A stretch of DNA of 64,000 nucleotides from Trematomus loennbergii (GCA_012861695.1 JAAOOA010000183.1:315001-379000), one strand, 5' to 3'. Shown: positions 37,637 to 50,000, counted from the stretch's first letter. Translations and numbers: made by a program. The notes: a model not told the origin generated them from the sequence alone.

Positions 37637-40618
37637 GAAACTGAAGCAACTGGCAGATATATGGCTTCTTCAATCTGACTCTAACATCAAAAGACCAAAG
37701 AGGGCAGAGGTGAATTTCTTGCCTAATTTCCCACTGGGTGAAGATGGTACAAGCCTTGAGCGATTGAGACTCCAAATCGTAGATGAAGTTACGAGGAGTG
37801 ATAAAAACCTTCCCTTGAATGAAAAGTTAATGCAGACTACCTTTGCCCTGCGGCGCAATGAGATCATCAATGATGAGCTACCTGTTGGAGAGATCCTGGA
37901 ACGCTGGCCTGCCTTGAAAATGGAGTCACAGGTGAAAATATTGTATTTATTACCACTATATAATTATTTTGTGTGCCTTTGTCACTGATAACTTTGACAT
38001 GTTACTCAGATTTAGCATGTTATGTTTGTGTTTATCTCTGCTGCCTTCAGTCCACATGTACATTGTACTGTGAATTAAATAGTCATTTTATATGTTGGCA
38101 GATTTGTGCAGAGTTTCACAGGATAACAAACCTCAACCTGAAGAACCACTTCTATGCGGAGTTGGATAGACATGCCCCCCGTCTTCAGAGCCTGTTCAGG
38201 AAGAAGGCGGCAAGCAAAGGGAAGGTAGCTGAAGTTCTGAATCAGCTATTCGTCTCCTATGACCTCCAGGTGAGTCGGTTACGCCTCTTGGTGTTTTATT
38301 CTCATACTAGAGTGCATTATCTTTGTCAAAATGGTCATCTCTTCAGTCATGGAAGAGCCCTTTCTTGTGATATCAATTGTTGTGTGGCTATACTGTTTAG
38401 CATCCAAAGATATGTTCTCACACTCAAGGAGCAAGGTGACGTCCATGTCCGACGTGCTGCTGTCCTCCGTGCTCTGCATATCTGCATGAAGATGACTCCA
38501 CGTTTCTGTGGCATGTAAGTCAGCATAATAACTGTTTTGAATGTATGTGACAGATCATCAACAATATATTTATCTTGTTGCATTGTTTCAGGAGCTCTTA
38601 TCGCAGGAAGACAATTATTTGAATTTTTATAGTGAAAAAATGATAATAAATGATAGATTTAGTTAAAGTATGAACTGTCCTGGTGTCATCAAAGCTTGAT
38701 TCTGTCACTGAGGTTATATTACTCAAACATTATCTCTTGTGTTGCTCACATCCCATTCAGGTTCTAGTTCCAAGGTTTGAATATTGCCATGAGAATTGTA
38801 ATTATTGTAAGGTACACAATGGATATGTTGAATATAATCTCGCTTTACTTCACTACTTTAGGATTTATTTGAAAGCTCTTTAGGTTTCAGTGTTAAAAAT
38901 GGGCTCACGTGATTTAATAAAATATACAATTAAGAGAGGGCTTTCTTTCCTGCAGCATCAGTGTTCAATACAAAAGAATCTCTAGTGTTCCCCATATTTG
39001 TGTATGTGTAGTAGGGAGAGATTATACTGTAAATATATATTCAGTTGCCAGTTTATTAGGTACAACTAGCGAATAGTAACACAGTCTAATACAGTGATAC
39101 AATAAATCCTACCCTTATGAAGGTTATAAATGGGTTTTTGTAGAAAGCATTTATGTCAACTGATTGGTTATTTTGGAGGCTGAAGTTTCTGGGGCTGTAA
39201 CATTATGTTGTGCAATGCTAATAGGTGTTTCCTTAACCCTTTAACTGCCAGCGCCACCATTTGGTAGAGCACATTTTGTGTCTTGATATCTTGTTAGAAA
39301 AAAGAAGTTGAACTCCATCTGATTCAGCCGCTCTACCATCTGGTTGACGTGTTATGCACAAAACAACCTCTAGATGTCACTGTGGTTCGAATAATCTGAA
39401 GAAATCACTATTTTTGGTCAACTTTTGTGAGGTAACCATATCAATGACACATTTTAGTGTCAGAGCACTTACTGAACATATTTAGATAACTTGATGCACA
39501 AAAAAAGTTTTAACAAGGGTTAAACAATATGCTCAACCAATCGGTGGAATTGGCTTTTTATGGTAAACTAGCAATATGACTTTTTCAGAGTTTCAGAGAT
39601 GTTTTCCAATAAAATATGGTAAATAAATGGCTAGATTCATGGCAATATTACTACATCTAGTACTGCCTTATGAGTCTGAGTGAAAGAGTGATAATAATTT
39701 ATAGCACCTTTCATGCATGGCATTCAGCCCGAAGTTGCACACAGATGAGCAAGTTAGGCCAACACAGGATGTAGACATTTGCTGTTAGGCCAGTGGTTTC
39801 TTGTTAGGCCAATTCAGCATCTACAGTAAGATGAGCAAGTCTTTTTTTTATTATTAAAAACACTTTACATTACTTTTTTCCATTTTCTTTTTTTTACAAT
39901 TATAATTGATCTTTTATGAATATCTGGTTGTATATATTGCTCATTTTCCATAAAAGAAACAAATGTATTTCAGTTTGTGTTTTATTTGAGTTTGATGCGT
40001 ACAAATACTGTATATGATGATTCTTGAAAATGCACTTTTACCATAAAAGGCCAGCTCGACCAGTTGGTAGAGGCTCATAAAAACAAAACTGTGAAAAATA
40101 AAATTATTTGTGGCCCATTTGTTAAAAAAATGCAAACAAATAATTTTTCCATAGCTTTTTTTCTTGGTCTGGCAGTTAAAGGGTTAAAGCCACATTATGC
40201 ACAAAACATTAGGTTATTTGATGTGATATGTCACTGATGTATTTTTTAGAAAACAGATTTCTGAGATAGCCAAGGCAATTTGGGGTAATGGATAACGTTT
40301 ATCTGTTCTTGTCATCAGGTGGAGCAGTCTGATGATCCAGACATAGAGGACATCGCGGTCGGACTTCTCATGATCAGTGCCAGGTCAACAGATACCACGC
40401 TCTTCTGCCCAGAGAGGATCAGAGTTATCGAACTCCCCACACTGGCTGACGCATTCATCCTGCTTTTTGCACTGACCTTTGCCCTGCATCTGAGCTACCC
40501 AAAAGACTTGGCCAACACTTTCGACTTCACCCAGAAAGTGTTGATGGGCCTGGATGAGGGGAACTTGAAGAATTGAAGCCCAGGGTGTTCAGCCTGAAAA
40601 ATGAGCTTTTGGCCGTGT
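37637..40618 (+). pseudogene. SAMD3-like (sterile alpha motif domain 3-like) gene, 3' part
   Basis: Exons placed by splice sites are 37637-37931 (LERLRLQIVDEVTR, ELPVGEILERWPALK), 38102-38269 (ICAEFHRITNLNLKNHFYAE, LFRKKAASKGKVAEVLNQLF), about 38405-38515 (GDVHVRRAAVLRAL, then AYLHEDDSTFLWH in another frame) and 40319-40618 (ALHLSYPKDLANTFDFTQKV). The pattern, including the final LSYPKDL region, fits the C-terminal half of fish SAMD3-like proteins of unknown function. The SAM domain exons are absent; an inverted-repeat arm lies just upstream. One-base breaks near 38478 and 40575 are needed to reach the expected C-terminus, after which LKPRVFSLKNELLAV ends at a TAA at 40618-40620. Probably a gene fragment. 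Confidence 0.6.
38516..40318 (+). other. Last intron of the SAMD3-like gene
   Basis: A 1.8-kb AT-rich intron. A LINE-tail-like phrase (atttatagcacctttcatgc) occurs near 39700. No further exon was recognised, though one SAMD3-like exon could be hidden here. Confidence 0.4.
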
Positions 40619-40648
40619 AATACTACCAACAAAGTTGCACTTTAACAA

Positions 40649-40649
<1 letters not shown>

Positions 40650-40727
<78 letters not shown>

Positions 40728-40735
40728 ACCACACA

Positions 40736-40814
<79 letters not shown>
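40650..40814. repeat. (CA)n microsatellite
   Basis: About 165 bp of CA with two CAC interruptions, just after the SAMD3-like stop codon, so probably in its 3'UTR. Confidence 0.95.
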
Positions 40815-40817
<3 letters not shown>

Positions 40818-40867
40818 CTCCTCTGTTTACATCCTGCTGCTTTACATCTGTGTTCTGTATTGCATTG

Positions 40868-40937
40868 ACAGATGTGTTACACATGTGTTACAGATGTGTT
40901 ACAGATGTGTTACAGATGTGTTACAGATGTGTTACTG
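40868..40937. repeat. Short tandem repeat, 11-bp unit, about 6 copies
   Basis: The unit gatgtgttaca is repeated perfectly apart from the first copy. Confidence 0.9.
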
Positions 40938-41919
40938 TTCAGCTTCAAGTTGAAGGACTGTTTGTAGATGTTGTTTTATACTTTTATATGTATTGGGTCT
41001 TTATGGTCCATGTGTTAAATTAATACGCAGAACTGTTCCTGAAAATTGTGTTCACTCATAAGTGATGGTTAAAATACACACAGATATTTCTCAAGGCCCG
41101 AGCACTGTTTTTAAGGTAATTTATTTAAAATTTGCTATAATGTGTATATATATATAGAGTTTTGTATATTGTCACTTAATAAAACAGTGATTTGCATTTA
41201 AACTGTCAGTGTTAAAGTGCTTTTGAATGTTTACTCAATGTTAATGTTAATGTTTTGAGTACTAATCAATTGACGTTTTTAATTCATATCGCGTTTTATA
41301 CAGCTAAAAGTTTTTTTTATTAGAGATAATACAAATATTCAAGTTAAATATATTTGATTTTCATATGTACTGTGCTAACAAAATAGCTAGTTGAAAAGAT
41401 ATGGACATTTTTAAGTCAACAAGCATGCGCTTAGGGCCCGCTTTCCAGCCAGTTTCTGTGGGGTGACGCATTCTGAGGTGAGGCAGAGCTCATCTGTGCC
41501 TCATCTCACCCCACAGTAACTGGCTTGAGCGCGCTCACAAAATAAGTGGCCGCGCTAAATTAGTGCCCGCGCTCCAGCAAGTTACTGTGGGCTTACGAGA
41601 GGCAGAGCTCGTCCCTGCCTCACTTCTCATCGCTCCCGTAGCGGAGCTCGGCAAATTAGCTGAGTTTGACTATAAAAAGCGATTGGAATCAAACAGAAAT
41701 CACACTAACAACACAGATCAGTGGAGACATTTTATGATTATTACTATATAGTTTTTCGTTAGTTGTTTTTCCGTTACATTGGAGTATTGACTGACTGCAC
41801 GTCGCTGCAAGTGACGTAACGACGATCCAAATGGCCCAATCCCCGGAGCGCCTCACACACACACACTCAGCCTTATTTTTCTCAGCTGCAACTCCGCGGA
41901 TTTCTCAGCCTGGACTCAG
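40938..41919. other. Intergenic; decayed repeats
   Basis: AT-rich DNA with a plus-strand aataaa near 41179 (possible SAMD3-like poly(A) signal). From about 41440 comes a repeat-like region in which gtgaggcagagctcatctg and gagaggcagagctcgtccct recur. Confidence 0.4.
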
Positions 41920-41975
41920 CCTGAGACAGCGGGACGCAGCTCGGCCCGGCCCGAGCTGCGTCCCGCTGTCTCAGG
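41920..41975. repeat. Perfect 25-bp hairpin with 6-nt loop
   Basis: The left arm 41920-41944 (cctgagacagcgggacgcag then ctcgg) is the exact reverse complement of 41951-41975, separated by cccggc. The stem is GC-rich and has no mismatch. It lies within a 111-codon open frame (41831-42163) that has no recognisable domain. Confidence 0.95.
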
Positions 41976-43199
41976 CCGTGTCCCGCCGTCCCGCAGACCC
42001 CACGCAGCAACCAGGAAAAGACACCAGTAACCCAGCTCACACTGTCCGCTCCTCACAGCAGCGAGCCGCACAACGTCCCGCCAACACGAGCTCCAACAAG
42101 CCGTTTAGGACAGAGAGTGAATACACAGACTTTACAGAGATGCTGTATGAGAAACCAATGTGAGTTTGGAACATTGAACAATGTAAATCTATTCTAGTAG
42201 ACCTCAACTATGGAATTATGATCAGTAGAAATGGCCATGACATGGGACCTTTAACTGATTGAGTTATGATGAAGATCATCAGCTGTCTTCCTCTTCTGTG
42301 TTTTTCCTCCAATACGTAAAGGATGCAGCACCAACTTCTCTCCACATATCAAACATACCGGTAAGCCAGCATCGTTTGCTGTGAAAGCAGATAACTCTGT
42401 CCATGCAGAATTAAACCCTCTGTGTTCCTCCCATACTTTTCTTTCCTTTGATTTATCCCTAGTTCGCTCATCGAGCCGGGGGTCAGGTTATTCGCCTGCA
42501 AGAAAAGGCGCTGGCAGGATATGACGCATATTTGAGTTGACCTAATTAAAACCGTTTTTTTAAAATGTTTATGTGTCAAAGTATCACCTCAAAATACGAA
42601 ACATTTTCAACCGTGCAACAATAAATAGTCCTACAAATATTTGTATTTTATTTCCGTCTTATTTCTGTCTAAGCTCAAGGGAGCCAGAGCAGAGGGCTTA
42701 AAGAGCCACATGCGGCTCGAGAGGCGCGGGTTGCGTAATGAGGAAGTAGGCGTGGTTAAATCTAAACTGGGTTGCAAAAACGATAGACGCCGGAGGCGGG
42801 CAGCGTCAGGTAAAAACAGTTCTTTAGCCTTCCCAAACCTGAGCCTCACGCGCCGCCTATAGCTGCTTCATAACGTTAGCTGATACAGTCATCTGGAAAC
42901 AGCAGGCCAGTATTATGGATGTTTTACAGACAGGTTTCAGATAGTGGCGTTATTCTAAATGTGATATATGATTGTAATGTCACGTCACGGTTTGGGCCGA
43001 TGCCCAGGATGCTAACTGCAGTTCACTTAACGCCCACTGACGTCGCTAATAACCAGGATTTCCTGAAGGTTACACAGAGAAGCTTTAACACAGACAACAA
43101 CTGACTTTATCTCAAACCGCTTTTAGATGTTATTCTTACCCCCCATCAGCAGATTGAGGCTCCATTGAGCGGTCACTCTTTGACACAAACAGCAGGTCT
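41976..43199. other. Intergenic; repeat remnants
   Basis: The interval 42165-42255 matches a common fish repeat end (gtagacctcaactatgga, catgacatgggaccttt). No exon was recognised in the rest. Confidence 0.4.
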
Positions 43200-43235
43200 C
43201 AGGTCCAGGTCCAGGTCCAGGTCCAGGTCCAGGTC
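43200..43235. repeat. (CCAGGT)n hexamer repeat, about 6 copies
   Basis: A clean run of caggtc hexamers. Confidence 0.9.
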
Positions 43236-43620
43236 TTTGTACTTCTACTCCACTACAGTTGAGAGGTAAATGGTGTACTTATACTCCACTACATTTATGT
43301 AATACCTTTAGTTACTTTACAGATGTGGATGAATGATGTGAAATATAATCAAGTGTTAAATCAGACTTTAGTTCCACCTGGAGTAAATCCACAAGCTACC
43401 CTGCAGTATACAAAGTCATTCAAACTAGCTGCACCTTTACCAGCTTTGAGAACACTTTCATGATCAATCATTATAAAACATATATATATTATTCTGAAAT
43501 GGACCAATCTGCACAATCACTACTTTTACTGTCGCTACTTTCACTATATTTTGATGATAATACTTTTCTACTTTTACAGTTCTTTGTATCACAACTTCTG
43601 TTTCCAATATTTATAAATGT
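43230..43620. repeat. Teleost MITE-like repeat (copy 2, opposite orientation)
   Basis: The text gtacttctactccactacag and cttatactccactacattta is the reverse orientation of the family at 10078-10475. Confidence 0.5.
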
Positions 43621-43848
43621 TACCCTTTATTATTAATCTAGTTTAATGGCATGCTCTTGTACTCCTATCTCTGTTTACTATAGTTTTTAATGTGTTTTAT
43701 TAAACAGTGTTCCTGTGAATGAGGCTGAGGGGATGTGTCGCCCTCTGGTGGCAGAGGGAGGAACTTTCTCTTTATTTAATCCTGTATAACGTATTTTCAT
43801 TATGGGTTTCTTTAATTACTAATGTTTAAATGTCTCAGTGAATATGGC

Positions 43849-43851
<3 letters not shown>

Positions 43852-43941
<90 letters not shown>
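43852..43941. repeat. (CA)n microsatellite in duplicated block, copy 1
   Basis: A pure CA tract of about 90 bp. Confidence 0.95.
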
Positions 43942-43943
<2 letters not shown>

Positions 43944-44817
43944 TACAGTAGTATGGACAGCAAGTCATCAGATGAAATAGAGGGTCTCTGTGTGGAGTTA
44001 TTATCTGAGTAATGATTGATAATAATAATAATAATAATTATAGTTATTGTGTACAGGTTCAGCTGAGGTAAAAACAGGAAGAGGGTTAAAGTCTGTCTCT
44101 GAATTTACTCTAAAGTCTGAAGTAACTAAAGTCACAAAGAGTTGTTCTTATTCTCTGAGCAATGATTGATAAGAGTTGTCTCTAAAAGCTCTAAAGTCAC
44201 AAAGAGTTACAAACCTTAGAGAGAAGCAGAAGGTGCGACACGAGGAGCACGAAGTGAAACTTAACAGCAAACAGGAAGCACTTCAAAACGAGGGGATGTG
44301 TCGCCCTCTGGTGGCAGAGGGAGGAACTTTCTCTTCATTTATTCCTGTATGTATTTTCACATTATTGTTTTCTTTAATTACTAATGTTTACATTTCCACA
44401 TATTTTATTTATTTATTTTCTAATTTTAGTATTTAAACATTGATTTGTATTTTTAAATTATTCAAAGTCAAAGTCAGCTTTATTGTCAATAATTCTACAT
44501 GTTGTACATCCAGAAATATCGAAATATCGTGTCCCTCAGTCCTACAGTGTGACATGTATACATCAAACAAAACAAAGGGCCTAGATAACCATGGTATACA
44601 TTAAACAAAACAAAGGGCCTAGATAAACATGGTATACATTAAACAAAACAAAGGGCCTAGATAACCGGGGTATACAGTTTAAAATGTTAATAATATCATT
44701 TAAGTGTTCAAAGTACAGTTTCAGTGCAGTAGCAGCGGAGATGGGCAGAAAAGTGAGTTTAGGGGGTTAGAGTCCAGGACCATTTGGGGCAGGGGAGAAA
44801 GGTCGGAGGCAGGGTGG

Positions 44818-44950
44818 AGAGTTCAGGGGAGAGATGTCAGAGAGGGGAAGAGATGGAGGGAGGGGAGAGAGTTCAGGGGAGAGATGTCAGAGGGCGGAAG
44901 AGATGGAGGGAGGGTGGAGAGTTCAGGGGAGAGATGGAGAAGGAGAGAGA
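44818..44950. repeat. Minisatellite 1 in LINE 3' region
   Basis: About 2.5 copies of a unit around 50 bp containing gagttcaggggagagatgtc and agagatggagggagg. Confidence 0.75.
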
Positions 44951-45054
44951 GTTCAGCATCCTGACCGCCTGGTGGAGGAAGCTGTTCCTCAGCCTGGAGG
45001 TGCGCGAGCTGAGGCTGAGGAACCTTCTTCCTGAAGGCAGGAGGCTGGAGAGGC

Positions 45055-45205
45055 TGTTGGAGGGGTGGGTGGAGTCACCCTCAATGCTGAGTGCTTTGCG
45101 GTTGAGGCGGGTGTTGGAGGGGTGGGTGGAGTCACCCTCAATGCTGAGTGCTTTGCGGGTGTTGGAGGGGTGGGTGGAGTCACCCACAATGCTGAGTGCT
45201 TTGCG
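45055..45205. repeat. Minisatellite 2 in LINE ORF2, about 3 copies
   Basis: The unit, about 48-57 bp, contains ggtgggtggagtcaccctca and atgctgagtgctttgcgg. On the coding strand it repeats RKALSIEGDSTHPSNT. Confidence 0.85.
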
Positions 45206-45211
45206 GGTGAG

Positions 45212-45680
45212 GCGGTGTTGTATATGTCCTGTAGTGAGGCGGGTGAGGCGGGTGTTGTATATGTCCTGTAGTGAGGCGGGTGTTGTATATGTCCTGGAGT
45301 GAGGGGAGTGAGGCGGGTGTTGTATATGTCCTGGAGTGAGGGGAGTGAGGCGGGTGTTGTATATGTCCTGTAGTGAGGGGAGTGAGGCGGGTGTTGTATA
45401 TGTCCTGTAGTGAGGCGGGTGTTGTATATGTCCTGGAGTGAGGGGAGTGAGGCGGGTGTTGTATATGTCCTGTAGTGAGGCGGGTGTTGTATATGTCCTG
45501 TAGTGAGGCAGGTGTTGTATATGTCCTGTAGTGAGGGGAGTGAGGCGGGTGTTGTATATGTCCTGTAGTGAGGCGGGTGTTGTATATGTCCTGTAGTGAG
45601 GCGGGTGTTGTATATGTCCTGTAGTGAGGGGAGTGAGGCAGGTGTTGTATATGTCCTGGAGTGAGGGGAGTGAGGCACCG
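45212..45680. repeat. Minisatellite 3 in LINE ORF2, about 16 units of two lengths
   Basis: Units of 27-28 bp (gtgaggcgggtgttgtatat then gtcctgta) alternate with longer units carrying an added ggggagtgaggcggg. On the coding strand they repeat the LQDIYNTR motif that occurs once in intact elements. Confidence 0.9.
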
Positions 45681-46088
45681 ATGATCCTCTGGGCAGAGTT
45701 CACTATGCGCTGCAGGCTCTTGCGGTCGGCGGCGGTGCAGCTTCCGAACCACAGCGTGATGCAGCTGCTGAGGATGCTCTCGGTGGCGCCTCGGTAGAAG
45801 GACAGCATGATGGGGGGTGATGCTCCGGCTCGCTTGAGCTTCCGGATGAAGTACAGGCGCTGCTGGGCTTTCCTCGCTAGAGCGGTGGTGTTGTTTTTCC
45901 ACCTAATATTTAGCATTCTAACAAATTAATCAAATTATGTTTTTTCGTTCTTTTATTTATTCCTCTTTTGTTTCCACTTGTATTTTTGATTTGACAATTT
46001 TTCTTTAAATACTTTGCTGGTCATGTGACGAGGAACAACCCAGTGAATATGGCGACACACACACAAACAAACATACACACACAAATCC

Positions 46089-46097
46089 ACACTCACA

Positions 46098-46158
<61 letters not shown>

Positions 46159-46189
46159 CCACACACACACACACCACACACACACACAC

Positions 46190-46227
<38 letters not shown>
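46089..46227. repeat. (CA)n microsatellite in duplicated block, copy 2
   Basis: An interrupted CA tract with CACC interruptions. Confidence 0.95.
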
Positions 46228-46230
<3 letters not shown>

Positions 46231-46576
46231 GTATGGACAGCAAGTCATCAGATGAAATAGAGGGTCTCTGTGTGGAGTTATTATCTGAGTAATGATTGAT
46301 AATAATAATAATAATAATTATAGTTATTGTGTACAGGTTCAGCTGAGGTAAAAACAGGAAGAGGGTTAAAGTCTGTCTCTGAATTTACTCTGAAGTCTGA
46401 AGTAACTAAAGTCACAAAGAGTTGTTCTTATTCTCTGAGCAATGATTGATAAGAGTTGTCTCTAAAAGCTCTAAAGTCACAAAGAGTTACAAACCTTAGA
46501 GAGAAGCAGAAGGTGCGACACGAGGAGCACGAAGTGAAACTTAACAGCAAACAGGAAGCACTTCAAAACGAGTCAG

Positions 46577-47082
46577 ATGGGCTGCAGGTCTATTAACTGT
46601 GATGGCTGCCAGAATGGTGGGCGTTGTGTCGAGTCACCCGGGGTCCCCCTGCGCTGCGAGTGCCAGGCCGGATTCAGCGGAACCCATTGTGAGAAAGAAC
46701 AGAGGTGTCCATGGACCTGCCAGAACGGAGGAACCTGCATCAAAGACCCAACCAACCCATACCATTACAAATGCCAGTGTCCAATGTACGTCACTGGACA
46801 ATACTGCGAGAACAAACCACTCGTAACACGCACACCAATCTGCCCCTATCCGGAGTGTGCGGGGCATCGAGGGGATAGCGTGTGTGACGGTCATTGTAAC
46901 AACCATGAATGTCAGTGGGACGGAGGCGACTGCTCGCTCAACTGGCCGCAGCCTTGGGAAAACTGCACCGCCAGTATTCCCTGCTGGGATCTCTTCAAGA
47001 ATGGAAATTGTGAGAAGGCGTGCAACAACGCCGGGTGCCTTTTTGACGGCTTTGATTGCATGGAAACCACACCTACCTGCAA
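46577..47082 (+). CDS. notch3: Notch exon: last two EGF-like units and first two LNRs
   Basis: The exon starts after a gtcag acceptor with [15 protein letters not shown] and [11 protein letters not shown], then [20 protein letters not shown] and [12 protein letters not shown] follows ([20 protein letters not shown]) and LNR-B ([17 protein letters not shown]). The conserved Asp/Asn calcium ligands of the LNRs are present. The 25 bases before the acceptor are purine-rich and contain no polypyrimidine tract. Confidence 0.85.
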
Positions 47083-50000
47083 GTACGTGACCCTATATAT
47101 TTAATTTTTCAGAAGATATCTTTATCATAGATTGTGCATAGATTATGTATCATTTACACAAGTTTTACATTGATCATCATGGTTTCCAAACACGATGAAA
47201 CAATGTCCCAAAAAGGGAAAATTGAAATATGTACATACACATACATTGTCCTAATATACACACGAACATACACAGGAAATAAAATATGAATAAAATAATA
47301 CATAAAGTCATTAATGCCCTCCCCCCAAAATAACTCAGCCATCATTACTTGGCCTAGGAAGAACAGTCCAAAAAATATTGGATATTCTAGGTCCGACATA
47401 TTGGAGAAATAAAGACCACACCTCGTACAATATACCACTTTTGCCTCCTAGACCAGTATGTAAAATATTCCATGGGTAAAAGGCCAAAGAATATTTTATT
47501 TTGCCATTGCTGTTGCTTCAAAAAAAGTCCCAAATACTTTAAAGCCAGATCACCAAACATCATTCTTCTGTCTATTTTCAGGTATGACAAGTACTGTGCA
47601 GACCACTTTGGGAACAGCGTCTGTGACAAGAGCTGCCACACGGAGGCCTGCGGCTGGGACGGCCTAGACTGCTCGGCTGACCTTCCCCCTAAAGATGTGT
47701 TTGGAACGCTGGTCATCGTGGTCCGCCTGCAGCCCAAGGAGCTGCTCGGAGACCTGAAGGGTTTCCTGCGGTCCCTGGGAGCCGTGCTGCACACCAACCT
47801 GCGAGTGAAGCTGGACGATAAGAGGCAGCCGATGGTGTACGCTTACTACTGGGATGTGAACAGACAACATAAACAGCTGGAGAGGAGAAAGAGGGAGCTG
47901 GAGAAGGAGGTTATAGGGTAAAGATATTCATGATGCTGTAATCACATACTTATTCAGCTATCTTAAAATATCTTTATTGATTTCTCTGTTTTTTTCCACA
48001 CAAAAGCAAGTGATACAAAGTATGTACATTCGGTTCGAATTCACAAAGTAATGATATTTACAGCCCATGCTGACAAATCAAAATCTCCATTTCCATCCCA
48101 CCATTTACCCACCCACCACCCATTAGCCTATTGAGTTACAGGTTGCAGAGTACATTAACAATACACAAAGAAGGAGAATAATCAGATAGTATTGTTCGTT
48201 ACTAAATTAGTGCAAGGGGGGAAACAAGAAAACAAGAAAAAGAACAGAAATACTTTTCTGAGCTTTCTATTATAACATTGTTTTCACTTCTGATCTGCAG
48301 ATCTGTGGTGCACCTGGAGCTCGATAACCGTGAATGCGCGAAGACCTCTACCAACTGTTTCAAAGACACTAACGAGACTGCCAGGTTCCTAGCAGCGGCT
48401 CACCTCAACTCAGAGTCTAGACTGCCCTACCCTCTGTTGTCTGTAAGCAGTAAGTAGACCTCTCATTTAGAAGTAAACAGAGTTTAACTGGTTTGTTTTA
48501 ACTAAATTAAATGAAGACAGCAAAACTAATATTTGATTTATGCCCAGGTACAAATCCAATTCCATGTTGTGGGCCACCGATTGAGTGGATCCTGGTCGGA
48601 GTGGCAGTGGTTATTATTCTGCTCATCCTGGTGCTGGGGATGCTGGCCGCCAAGAGGAAGCACAAACACGGTCACCTGTGGCTTCCCGATGGCTTCTCGG
48701 CCAATAAGAACGACAAAAGGAGAGAGCCTGTCGGTCAGGATGACCTGGACATGAAGTGAGTAAATAAACAGACCAACAGCTTGTGGTAGAGAGTATTCAA
48801 ATGAAGATTAATGATGACAACTACTGTACGGGAATTCATACCAGAGTGAAATGTAGGGTCTCTCAAATGTGAACAAGTATCTATCACACAGCTGCTTGTT
48901 AACAATAATGCTGTTTGATTGTGAAAAAGAGCATAGCTGGAACATTGGATGCATGCTGAGTCTTGAGAATTGTTACTGTTGTTTAAACTTATGTATTTTC
49001 TTTTATCTCATATCAGGAACTTCAAGACCCAGGATGGAGCCATGATTGATGGAGGTCAAAGTCAGAGATGGCTGGAAGATGAGGTCTCATCTAAGAAACA
49101 AAGAGTAAGTGAATTGAAAAGGGAAATAAAGCTGAGGGATTGGAGTAGTTGAACCTCTTATACTTACTAGAATGAGGGTGTTCTCTGTTGTCTTCACTTT
49201 CTTTTAGAGGCAGAGCAGGCCAAATTAGATCACTTAAAGCATAGATACAAAACATGTACTTGTAGCTTGTCAGGAAGGAGGTTAAACAAACCCTATAAAA
49301 AAGACAACAACGGGTCAAACGTAGAGATTGGGGGAGTTCAATTCAATCGGAGAAGAAAGATTAGAAACATTGGGAAAGTCTTTTGATTGATCTGAATGTT
49401 TCAAGTTCTGTTGCTTTTTATAGACTGAAGACAAACCCTTGCTGCCCATTGCTATGGATGGAAGTGTTGACCGCAGGGAGTGGACCCTGCAACATCGCAA
49501 GGCTGCAGACATCTCCCTCACCCCCCCTCAGGCCGACCTGGATGCTGACTGTCTGGATGTTAATGTCAAAGGACCTGGTGAGAAAAAAGTTCCTACTGTA
49601 TAAACCTCCATACCTAATGAATTGAAAGAACTGCTGTGATAATGGACTCCTTTTCCCTCAGATGGCTGCACTCCACTGATGTTGGCAACGCTGCGTAATG
49701 GTGGAGGCCCGGACTGCAGCCTGCATGGAGAAGAGGAGGAAGACAGTGGAGGAGATGAACCAGGACCGAGTGTGATTTCAGACCTCATCACTCAGGGTGC
49801 ATCTCTGATGGCGCAGACAGATCGTACAGGAGAGACGGCGCTCCACCTGGCGCCACGGTCAGTGAACCTCTCATATAATCACTCTTCCTGTGTAATGTCT
49901 TGATTTTGTATTACAAGTCATTGGCTGTTTGCAATTACATCTTAAAATTAAGTAAACGTTTCTTCAGAAATAAATGAGTTTCATAAATTCAGCCTAATTT

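Larger units (their letters stand above)
44461..45916 (-). mobile_element. LINE 3' end (C-terminal ORF2 and 3'UTR), minisatellite-rich
   Basis: The minus strand starts at 45916 with LNIRWKNNTTALARKAQQRL, YFIRKLKRAGASPPIMLSFY and CITLWFGSCTAADRKSLQRI, the familiar C-terminal region after the RT of fish LINEs, and ends with LLPSGRRFLSLSSRTSRLRN and FLHQAVRMLN. The 3'UTR contains tttattgtcaataattctac and a 38-bp triplicate (44545-44665, caaagggcctagataaccat). The RT itself is absent (5'-truncated). Three separate coding segments have expanded into tandem arrays. Confidence 0.8.
43729..46572. repeat. Tandem duplication of a ~564-bp block, second copy split by a LINE
   Basis: Copy 1 is 43729-44292; it starts ggggatgtgtcgccctctgg, contains a (CA)n tract and ends cacttcaaaacgag. 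Copy 2 starts identically at 44293, is interrupted from about 44461 to 45916 by a LINE fragment, resumes with gtgaatatggcgacacacac near 46046 and ends with the same cacttcaaaacgag at 46572. The block from gtatggacagcaagtcatca onward is nearly identical in both copies (one substitution seen, ctaaag/ctgaag). Confidence 0.9.

Noticed and set aside
40623..40884. Cys-Val and Thr-His repeat frames in (CA)n tracts (also at 46005-46243)
   Set aside because: Dinucleotide repeats give open frames on both strands; no evidence of translation.
41831..42163. 111-codon plus-strand frame containing the 25-bp hairpin as a gene
   Set aside because: Composition is low-complexity and the frame runs into a common interspersed repeat end at 42165-42255. 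The hairpin is kept as a finding, the protein is not.
33008..42255. A single 9-kb transposon bounded by the aaaggtcccatgtcatg termini at 33008 and 42255
   Set aside because: The termini are inverted as expected, but they belong to a very common fish repeat and the interval contains unrelated elements and a gene fragment. Two separate copies are more likely.
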